Shown here: positions 55,773 through 64,000 of the stretch, in pieces
Numbering within the stretch: position 1 is the stretch's first letter
Layout of the letters: each line of letters opens with the position of its first letter
NCBI GenBank assembly: GCA_021399435.1
Contig: JAJTUP010000041.1
Span: 586,080-650,079, forward strand
Direction of reading: 5' to 3'
Length of the DNA stretch: 64,000 nt
From: Diaporthe sp. PMI_573
Taxonomy: Eukaryota > Ascomycota > Sordariomycetes > Diaporthales > Diaporthaceae
Notes under the pieces: generated by a model
Seen by the model: only the letters and a program-made list of their open reading frames with translations
Databases searched by the model: none
Told to the model about the DNA's origin: nothing
Position numbers and translations under genes: made by a program

Positions 55773-56487
55773 CGCTGCGAATCTCGGCTTTTTGGCCGCT
55801 GTCAAGTCGATTTAGGTATTCCAGTCCTCAGACTGAGATTTGGCAGGTTGAGTAGCCAAGACGTGAGCCTGTTATTCCCACGGAGTTCCAGCGTGACAAG
55901 TCCGTCATCCGAGATGCGAGCCAAGCCACGATGAAGGCCGGAGCCGGAGCCGGAACACGCCGCACAACAGTGCCGGAGGATGCGGCCCCCGGCGGCAATT
56001 CCACCTCAATGTTTACCTCAACGTGCTTGTCGTTTGGGACTGACGGCGTATTGGCTCATGACATTCGAATGTACTGCTGTATTGGAAAAAGAGCCGATAA
56101 CTAGCCCGAGCTTTCATCTGCGGATCTGGTCACTCCGAGGTCTCGGTTTAGCGTCCAGTTCGCCGAACTTCGCCAGGTAAAAAGGTCTACGCATTTCTTT
56201 GACAGTCTTCACAATGAAAATCAAGAAGACGTTTCATGTTTTCAAGATTTTTCAAATTACTGCTGTATTAAAGGGTCTAATCAAGACAATGCTCCAACTT
56301 CCCAAGCCGGTCCATGCAATGCGCCCGTGATAATCGGATCAATGCCGCGAAATGCAAAACTAATCCCATGCAAAACCATCATTCGAATCATCATCCCATC
56401 TTTGTCGGCATGTGTTGCCAGGTGTGTTGTACTAAGGAGTGAAGCTATGCACGTGGTATGCGGCTAAGATCCAAATGCGACCGCCGT
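55773..56487. other. Intergenic between dehydrogenase and Hsp20 genes
   Basis: The left part is the promoter of the dehydrogenase gene; the right part (56230-56487) is the probable 3' region of the Hsp20 gene. No other gene seen. Confidence 0.45.
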
Positions 56488-57160
56488 CTACTGGATGGCG
56501 ATGCGGCGGCCCTCCTGCTTCTTGATCTTCGGCACGGTGATGCTCAGGACACCGTTGTTGAGGTTGGCGGTGACGTGCTCCTGGTTGATGCGGCTAGGGA
56601 AGTTGAAGGTGCGGTGGAAGGAGCCGACGGACCGCTCCGAGACCCAGAACCTCTCGGCGGGCCTCGACACCTCCTGCTGCTTGTTGGTCTTGGTGACTTC
56701 TGTGGAGGTGCCCTGCTGCTTGGCCCTCTCGGCGTCCTCATCCTCGACGGTTGCCTTGTGGGAGTTGTTGTGCTCCTTGTCGCCCTCGGTGATGGCGCCG
56801 CTCATCTGGACGCTGCCATCCTCGTTGGGAGGGGTTCCCGAGGTGTAGTGACGCTCAACGCGGCCGGAAATGACGATTGTCGAGTCATCGGTGAACTCGA
56901 TGTTGACGTTGTTCTTCTCAATGCCCGGGAGCTCACCGTGCAAGCTCGTAGCTGTTCTCTAGCTCCTTGACGTCGAACTTGGGGGTGAAGGCAGGAAGAG
57001 AGGCAGCGCGGCGACCGGTCTGCCTCTGTCCTTGTCCTTGTCCTTGTCCTTGTCCTTGCTGGGTGACCTCCCGGGAGTAGTTGTCGTAGTCGTCCAGGAG
57101 ACGGAAGAGAGGGGTGAAGGAGGACTCAGGAGCGAAGTAGGATCGAGGGAAGAAGGACAT
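56488..57160 (-). CDS. Small heat-shock protein (Hsp20/Hsp30-like) with a one-base frame break
   Basis: From ATG 57160 (MSFFPRSYFAPESSFTPLFR) the frame runs through a GQGQGQ repeat to FDVKELENSYEL, then meets a stop. The next frame continues HGELPGIEKNNVNIEFTDDS, TIVISGRVERHYTSG, a charged insert, WVSERSVGSFHRTFNFPSRI and GVLSITVPKIKKQ, a complete alpha-crystallin domain ending at 56488. The break is one extra base around 56940-56943. Without it the protein would be about 224 residues, normal for fungal Hsp30-type chaperones that hold denatured proteins in the cytosol. The rest is well preserved, and a TATA box and heat-shock element lie upstream. Either a true recent frameshift or an assembly error. 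Confidence 0.85.
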
Positions 57161-57333
57161 TTTGGCTGTGGTGGTGATAGGTCGAGAGATCTTGAGAGTG
57201 GTTGATGGTGTGCGAAGCGTGGGAGGAAGTTGCTTGTAGACTGTTTTTGTAGAGTGCATGAAGGTGTTTGCTTGATTGTCGCTGTCTTGGTGATGATGAG
57301 GAGCAGGTGGGAGGGAGGAGAGATTCACTGCAT

Positions 57334-57340
57334 CTTTATA
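57334..57340 (-). promoter_or_regulatory. TATA box of the Hsp20 gene
   Basis: TATAAAG on the minus strand, 174 bases upstream of ATG 57160, between the heat-shock element and the start. Confidence 0.6.
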
Positions 57341-57371
57341 CTTGAGAAGAAGCGACGGTCATGGCATTGTT

Positions 57372-57384
57372 GAAGCTTCGCGAA
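57372..57384 (-). promoter_or_regulatory. Heat-shock element, GAAnnTTCnnGAA
   Basis: GAAGCTTCGCGAA is a perfect three-box element about 35 bases upstream of the TATA box. A weaker one, GAATCTTCCAGAG, lies at 57590-57602. The known ligand is the heat-shock factor trimer, which fits the Hsp20 gene downstream. Confidence 0.75.
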
Positions 57385-59875
57385 ATCCGTGGAACGGCGA
57401 GGCTGCAACGAGACGTAATCATCACGACACGTCCAGAAGGCTGCGGTAAAGCGTAGAATTGTTCCACGGCCCGTTTTCAGAGGTCACGCGTGACACTTGT
57501 CCCGGTGCGGCAACAGCGAGAAGGTTGGAGAAGGTGCGCGACGAAGCTCTCACCACTGCTGCAGTTTCGTGGTGCCCTGGAAGCCGCTAGAATCTTCCAG
57601 AGGATTCCACTACAAAGACCTCACCAACAACACCCAAGCTCAGCTTCCACGATCTGTAATGCCCATAATCCAAGTAATACTTGACATATGGGTGCATTAC
57701 CTGTCATCTGGTTTCTCCTGGCTTGTGAGGCACCTGAGCAGGTGTTTCCCGTCGATGAGGTACGGAGGAGGTCGTGTAAGTCGCTGTCGACCAGGGTCAA
57801 GAATCATGCGTGTAGATTCAGATCAGTCGAAGTATCAGGGTAAACCCTCCACAGCTCTACCAGGCCCCAAGTCAAACTTAAACCCCCCCCCCTGTGTGGC
57901 GTCAGTTTTGAAAGAGAGGGTTGAAGGACAATGTAAAGGACAATGCAAAGTTCAATGCAAAAACAGCCTAGTGGTGACTTTGAGCATGGCACAATTTTAG
58001 GTCAAGGTAATTGGCCATCTCCCCCAATGACTTATGGTGGACTTATTTTGCAAAAGACTAGATTGCAGTCCACTGATGTTGAGATTGCCAATCACAGTCA
58101 ATTGGAAAATGCCACAAATGACTTCAGGACTGAACTTCTGCTGCTTTTGTATACACTATGAAGAACACTAATTAGGGACTCTCTGAGAGGTCCTCAGTCT
58201 TAAATGATCTAATTGTTTAGTCAATAGTCAGTCTAAATCCATTTATCATATATGAGTGGCATGATACTATAGATGCCCAAGGAGATTTGCTTGGGCTGGG
58301 TTGTCTGCTAAAAAAATTATGCAGCATGGTAGTATCCCGAAGAGAATTTTCATTTCTCAATTTTTCTACTTGGGCAGGTCAAATGCAGAGACTTGTAGAT
58401 ACAAATTGAGTCACGAGCTTAAAAAAATGACGTTTTCGTTCGAAATGAAGGCTTTGAACGGGACTGAAAAATGTGGAAACTCAGATGCTAAATCCTAACT
58501 TAGTTCAATTCATGACAATCATCAAGGGCGAGAGCGCTTGAACAGATCATGTGAAGTTTGCTGTCAAGTCAACGAGATGGCGTGTGGAAGCGCTATCTCT
58601 AATTATACGGAAATTGAGCAGCTGTCGCTGGCTTTTGATAACTGTCGCAAGTTACCTGCTCCGGGAGCGGATTGAAGCTCGGAGTTTAGCTGCTGTCAAG
58701 TGATTTGCTGCATCTTCAATGAATAGATTGTAGTCTCGGATGTACCCATGTGGGAGTGCGAGAAGAGCATTTTCTATCTGCTCACTTCCATATCGCGTCA
58801 ATGTCCGCATTATGTCTCTGAAAGATCATCTTTTCTTCGTCTGTGTTTTGAGTTGTATTGAGTAATAAGCGGTCGCATCATCGAAGGGAATGGGATTCTC
58901 GACAATGACATTGATTTAATAGTTCAGTTGGAAGTGTAGCAACAAGGTGGATGATAACCAACTTCCTTCAAATTGGTTGATTTCCCTATCCTATAAATTC
59001 TGACCCATTAACTCGGGGGAGGTCCGCAGTTGTCTTATCGCTCTCAGTAGTATGCCCTGCCAAACAATGAATCAGCAGCACAGCCTCGTCAGTCGGCGCC
59101 GAGCTTGCTCGTGGAGTATATTGTCAATCAAAAGTTATTGCAGCAACTCCATGGTTGCAAAAATCGAGGCCGTTTCCCGGGCAAGCTAGCTTAATTGTAA
59201 GCAGTCCTCATAAAAATGTTATTGCTAGAATCAATATTGTAAGATTCACTGATTTGCCTTCACTTCCTTGTTGCTTCTATGCTACCCTCATTTACATTCT
59301 AGGACCAGCTGAACATTGACACGCGAGCAGAACATCTTGCCAGATGTACGGGGTATCAGTCTCGCCTCACCATGTGACCTCTACATAATTTGACAATGCT
59401 CCCAGTTCAAGACAATGTCTTGATATTGTTCCTAAACTAGATGTAGTCACGTAGCATATTCAAGTTGTTGCCATCAAGCGTGTATGAATTGTGTGGGGTA
59501 AGGGATTATCTTTGGCAAACTGAAGATGAAAGTGTCGACATTACTGTTTAATACTTAGGATGTGCATTCAGGCTGTTATCTTCATTGCGGAGTTATTGGT
59601 ACAGCTTGACAGCACTGGTACACTTTAGGGATAGCCATCCCACATTGCACGCGGGCAGAGGGACTTTGAGGAAATTGAGAGACTGCTCCAAGGGTTCACA
59701 CAGAAAGAGCCTGTGCACCTCAGGGCAGCTTGTGGTGATGGAAGTTGTCTGCTGTTCAAGATTATTGGCCACCGCGGCACCCACCGACCCAAATAGTGTT
59801 AGTCCACCAGTCTCACCAGGCTTCATCAGATCATCTCATGTTTTCTACGAGATCCATAAAAAAATATAATATGAT
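57385..59875. other. Intergenic DNA, no supported gene
   Basis: Short frames only. Near 57920-57965 the motif ACAATGYAAAG repeats four to five times. 58500-59870 has nothing recognisable. Confidence 0.55.
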
Positions 59876-60126
59876 TGTTGGTACGGCCCTGACGGCGTAG
59901 GTCAGGGGGTCTTTGCACGTGCAAATAGGCGTTGGGCAAGAAACCGTACGTCTGGGTACGGGTCTGGTTTTCTTGCTACCGAAGGAAGAAGGGAAGCTAT
60001 CGCCATCGTAGGCGCCGAGGCGCTTGGTGTAGTAGCCAGCCCTTCTGCTGACTAAGCCAGACCGGCCCCTTCTGATTGGCCCACAGCCGGCCGGGCGTAA
60101 GGCCCTTGGACTGCCCTCAAACCACA
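59876..60126 (+). mobile_element. Probable solo LTR, 251 bp, with ATGAT target duplication
   Basis: It starts TGTTGGTACGGCCC and ends CCTCAAACCACA, flanked by the five-base repeat ATGAT at 59871-59875 and 60127-60131. It contains the palindrome TTGCACGTGCAA. TGTTGG starts are common in fungal Ty1/copia LTRs. No second copy in the window. The duplication could be chance, hence the middling confidence. Confidence 0.55.
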
Positions 60127-60131
60127 ATGAT

Positions 60132-63100
60132 ATAAGAGAATATAAATTCATGTACTGGTGTAGATCTTTCATCGTCTGTTTTTCACATATTCTTGGATGC
60201 CTGCATATGTATTGGCGATCCCTGCGACTGCGGCGAGGGTGTGTGCCGGACACTTGTCATTGAACCTGTGGCGGGAACGAGGCTGACGTGATACCAATGG
60301 CATTTGCCATCCAGACCCCTTGAGTTTGCGCGCCATGCGAAGGCTCGTCACAATCATGCCGAAACTAAATCACAAGTGAAGATTGCGGACCAGACTGGCG
60401 AGTATCCATGACTCGAGATCTGCAAGCTGACGACAATTTGACGGTATTCGAATGACAGGGTGCCATTCGGCGTGTTACATCGGTGCGTGACAAGATCTCT
60501 CACCGTGTATTCTGGGGGCAGGGAAGTGGCGAGATGATCGCTCCGAGGACCAAGGACATGGGTTCTGCTCTCCCCTTTGGTCTTGCCTTGGCCTTCCCGG
60601 CCGCTGCGATCGTGAACCCCTGGGCTGTGTGCCCATCTTTACCACGCTGTTGGAACACGGGCCCCTCTCTTGCAGATCTCAAAAAATGAGGCTTCACTGC
60701 GGATCGCAACACAACATATGCACCCGCCCGACGTGCATTCCCAGCAGGCATACGCTCCTGCAATGCTTTTATGAGGGGCTCGGGAGCTGAGGCAGGCTTG
60801 TCCTTCGGGGTAACCTCGAAGAGGACCAAAGAGACGTATCTATTATGCGGTACTCAGTTACGGGCTTCCCATTCCCGAATAGCTTACGAGAGGCTATTCC
60901 AACAGATGCTACGCTGCAGAAGCCATCCCAAAAGAGTATTGCTCCTTGAGATGTTGTCTGCAAAGCCTCTCAGTCTGGATAGTCTTGCGCGGTGCCTCGG
61001 TTACATTCCGACACACTCAGGCATTTGACGTATTTCTCAAACCTCAAGCCTTCCCATCATGGCCGCTCAGCTCGAGCGGAGAGTTTTGGTCCCCCCTGTG
61101 GGAGGAATCAGCGTTTCTGCAAGTCTCCGACCAACGGGTTTCAACGTGATGTTCAACACTGGCTGAAACACCGTTTGTCGGCCGCCATAAGCCGACTGTT
61201 TTCGGTCTCGGACCTTTGTTCGGCGCCGCAGTCAGGGTTTAGCAAGCCACCCAGGGCATACCGCCAGTCTGACAGCATAGGCAGAGAAGTGTTCACCTCT
61301 CAAGCTTCAGAGGTGAGATGCCTCGGATGTAGGTCGTGCCTTATTACGGTTGGCATGACTCGGCGGTGGCAAAACATCGGCCCTTCCAAGAGCTGGCAGA
61401 CATACGAGGCCAATTAGCATGCAGCCACATTACTCTCACGTGCGTCGGCCTGTTTCGACGTGTGCGTTCCGAGCCCTGGGTGCTAAGAAACACTACAAAA
61501 GTACGCCGTACCATGGCAGAGAAAGGGGCACGAGGACCCCTTGCAGCGCCGGGCATTCTGCTGGCGCCGTACTGCATTCCTTCTGCAGGTCATGCGTTAG
61601 CGAGACCGAGAATAGCCTCGAGCGAGGGTGCTGCATAGTAGGTCACCACGGCATGCCAGACACGTGATGGGTGCTGGCAGGCGTGGCAGCGCATTGGACA
61701 CGGCGGAAGCTGCATCGCACACACACCTGGCAGGGCCAGGCCACACTATTGGCTTGCTAAGCCGACCTGAGGTGACATCGACTTTCTCTGTCGGGAAAGG
61801 CAATCCCTCAGATCCCGGGATCGAGAACAGACGAAATCTTTACACAGTACTCCACCGGGCGGCGGCCCCTGGGGTGGCCGATGTCACCGAAGCTGTCACA
61901 GATGGCAGAGAAGAGCGGTGAAAGTCTTGGATGGCGAGTATCGTGGCGTCCATGAATCGGCCGAGAGGGTAATTTGGGAAAAGCCAATCTGGACTGATGA
62001 GGGCTCCAGCGATGGTGCTTGCAGTGCCTGCAGTGCCTGCAGTGCTTGCAGCGAAATTTGTGTAAGCTGCCTAGCCTCGCGAGCGCCTGTTTCGCTCCTG
62101 CATTGGTGTGCAAAGCGTGCATTTGTGCATATGCGCATGTGCATGGGAGACTAGTCTGGGCTTGACGTGGAGAGGTGTTGGAAGCTGCTTACGCAACGAG
62201 CGAGACGATTGCCGATTGAGCATGCAAGGTTTCGCGCGTCAGCTTTGGATTGAGGTTTGACGACTTCCGGAGGGCTGGGCCTGCAGCAAGGAGGATTGAC
62301 CTGTTGTCAGATATAAGCGCGGAGGGGAAGGGTGCACAGTAGGTAGACGGCGGCAGCGTGACAGGCACGATCGACGGCCATGCGAGGCTGTGGCACTGTA
62401 GCAGCACGATCGTTTACTACCCACACCCACGCCCACACTGCGTGATGCTCATGTCAATAGCCAGGCGTTTAATCATATCACGAAGTCAGTCAGATGTTGC
62501 CGCGGAAGGGCGACGGGGTTAAAGACACAGGCCCGACTTGCCAGGAGCGGGAATGCCCGTCACGGGCCCGTCACGGCTAGCAAAGACCAGATGAAAGTGT
62601 ATCTCGCATGGAGCCTCGCTTCAGGATACCCCACAGGCATCGGGTGTGGTCGTCGTACGGGGTAGACAGTAGGCAGTAGAGTCGAGCGTGGTGTCATTCT
62701 TTTGGTGCCAGGGACCAGGTGCCAAACTGCATGATGGAAGGAGGCAAGCGCGGCACCTGTCTCCATGTCCTTGTCGCCGGTGATCGACGCTTACAGTACC
62801 CTTCCGTCCCTCTCGCCGAAACACGGGCCGCTGCTGTTGGTGTGCGCACGCCCCGTCTCAACGGCCACACCGCATTTGACGAGTGAAGATGTGGATGCGT
62901 GTCAATCGGTGATGCCAGGATGAGACGAAACAAAAGGGCAGATGAGCCTCTGCAACACTGTATGGGATATGTGTCCAGTTCACGACGGCGAGACTCGGGA
63001 CGAAAAAAAAAAAGAAACCCATCATCTGACAGTCAGGCTTGGGGGCCCTCTCAGATCTCCCAGGCACACTCCACCTGCGACCCACCCCCACCTGCCTCTG

Positions 63101-64000
63101 GAACCATGCTCAGATCCACAGGGAACGTGGGCCTACCCCCCCAAGAAGTTGGAACTCGTGAGGGCCACACTAGGCCCGATAAGGGAACTCGAGCTTCCGT
63201 CCCACCAGCGCCTGTCCCACGGTTCACAATCCCATCCCGTTCAACCGCGCCGGCCGACCTCGATCCCCTCCCGAGGTCACTGTAAACTGCATATCGCCGA
63301 GTCAAGCGTCAAGCGTCAAGCCCCGTCACCAGACAGTGGCCGAGATCCAGACTCACAGCCCAGCAGCACAGTCTGGGTCGTACAGATGCTGCTTCAGGTC
63401 TGCATAGCCGTGACTGAGATTGCAACGAGCGCTAATGCTCGATATATGCGGCGCACCCACCCCGTCACCACGTTGCACCCAGATGCATCAGGTGATGGAA
63501 GCCTCCTCCTCCTTCGCACGCCCGTCCGGCCCACCTGAGTGGCTCCCTCTCCTGGTACCTGGATTACCACTCCATCTTCTCTACTGTCTGCTGTATGCAC
63601 GTCTACGCCCTTCGGCCTCCGCCTCCATCTCGCTGGGACCTGGACCTCCGTTCCCACCACCACCACTCTGCTGTGGCACAGTTCTCGAGTGTCCAAACCA
63701 TCCCACCGGCTCACTACGGATGGTCGACCACCCCACCACCACCACCACCACCACCCCCGACACACCCAGCAGCATCTCAGCTTCCTGCTCTGGCACACGG
63801 CGCTGATGCGCGACGGCTTTGGCGGCAGCCCAATCGCTGACCTCCACGATGGAGCGCCAACAACCACCAGCACCCAAAGGCCGTAGGAGGATCTTGTCTT
63901 CCGACTTGTATCCCGTCCTGCCACTCTTGTTGGTTGACGCTCCTCCACCTAAAACACGCTATCCCCCGCAGCCGGTGGCGGAGAAGCCCAACTGTGTGGT
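60132..64000. other. Gene-poor end of window with microsatellites
   Basis: Many overlapping frames on both strands, none with recognisable domains or splice structure. A minus frame at 60500-60829 has plausible composition but no family I know. Simple repeats: GCAGTGCCT three to four times at 62015-62051, an A-run at 63002-63014, and (CAC)n at 63728-63757. No RNA gene seen. Confidence 0.5.

Noticed and set aside
54647..55934. Several plus-strand frames over the dehydrogenase gene
   Set aside because: They are antisense shadows in GC-rich coding DNA. The minus strand carries the clear enzyme with consistent splice sites.
56458..56970. 170-codon plus-strand frame
   Set aside because: Antisense shadow of the Hsp20 coding sequence.
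63394..63948. Long frames on both strands near the window end
   Set aside because: Driven by (CAC)n and other low-complexity DNA, with no domain or splice pattern.

Overview
The window looks like a chromosomal segment of a filamentous ascomycete (Pezizomycotina, probably a sordariomycete-type genome). Three things point there. Genes have 50-120 bp introns with GT/AG ends and CTAAC- or TGAC-like branch sites. The gene families are typical: a Zn2Cys6 regulator, a rhodopsin-domain membrane protein, and a DUF3435 tyrosine recombinase. Long AT-rich blocks hold transposons whose codons are altered almost only by C-to-T and G-to-A changes, the signature of repeat-induced point mutation (RIP).

Layout. 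1-29.7 kb is mostly a transposon graveyard. A minus-strand Ty3/gypsy relic (about 1.7-2.5 kb) is followed by a RIP-destroyed DUF3435 recombinase gene (about 5.2-14.35 kb). That gene is split by two younger insertions: a Fot1/pogo-type DNA transposon (5339-7199, TA target duplication) and a Ty1/copia element (8154-13304, 329-bp LTRs, CCTAA target duplication). Then come tandem-repeat clusters, a solo LTR (16673-17130, TAGGT duplication), a ferric-reductase fragment abutting a hAT transposase C-terminus, a spliced rhodopsin-domain gene (20694-22094), and further RIP-damaged LTR elements (23.6-29.7 kb).

29.7-48.5 kb is GC-normal accessory DNA. It has a nearly intact DUF3435 recombinase (30059-32222) followed directly by an 18-bp minisatellite. 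Next is a field of GGCGGTG/CACCGCC-motif repeats containing two 714-bp inverted arms (35479-36192 and 41856-42569) that appear almost identical. Between the arms is an intact 247-codon gene that joins a transthyretin/HIU-hydrolase-like domain to a Myb/SANT-like domain. The right arm cuts into a hAT transposase, which is followed by a broken chromodomain Ty3/gypsy pol and two unrecognised coding fragments.

48.5-64 kb is ordinary, gene-sparse euchromatin. It holds a Zn2Cys6 regulator fused to a hexapeptide acetyltransferase (50612-52910), a 3-hydroxyisobutyrate-dehydrogenase-like enzyme (54512-55772, minus) and a small heat-shock protein with a single-base frame break and a good upstream heat-shock element (56488-57160, minus). 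It also holds a hAT-like MITE and a probable solo LTR.

The housekeeping-type genes show no operon-like or pathway relationship. The coherent story is mobile DNA: nested insertions that can be ordered in time, two DUF3435 paralogues sharing a +1 frame offset before their C-terminal finger, and a repeat system that seems to have spread after strong RIP had stopped acting here. No tool was run; all domain calls are by eye from translated sequence.
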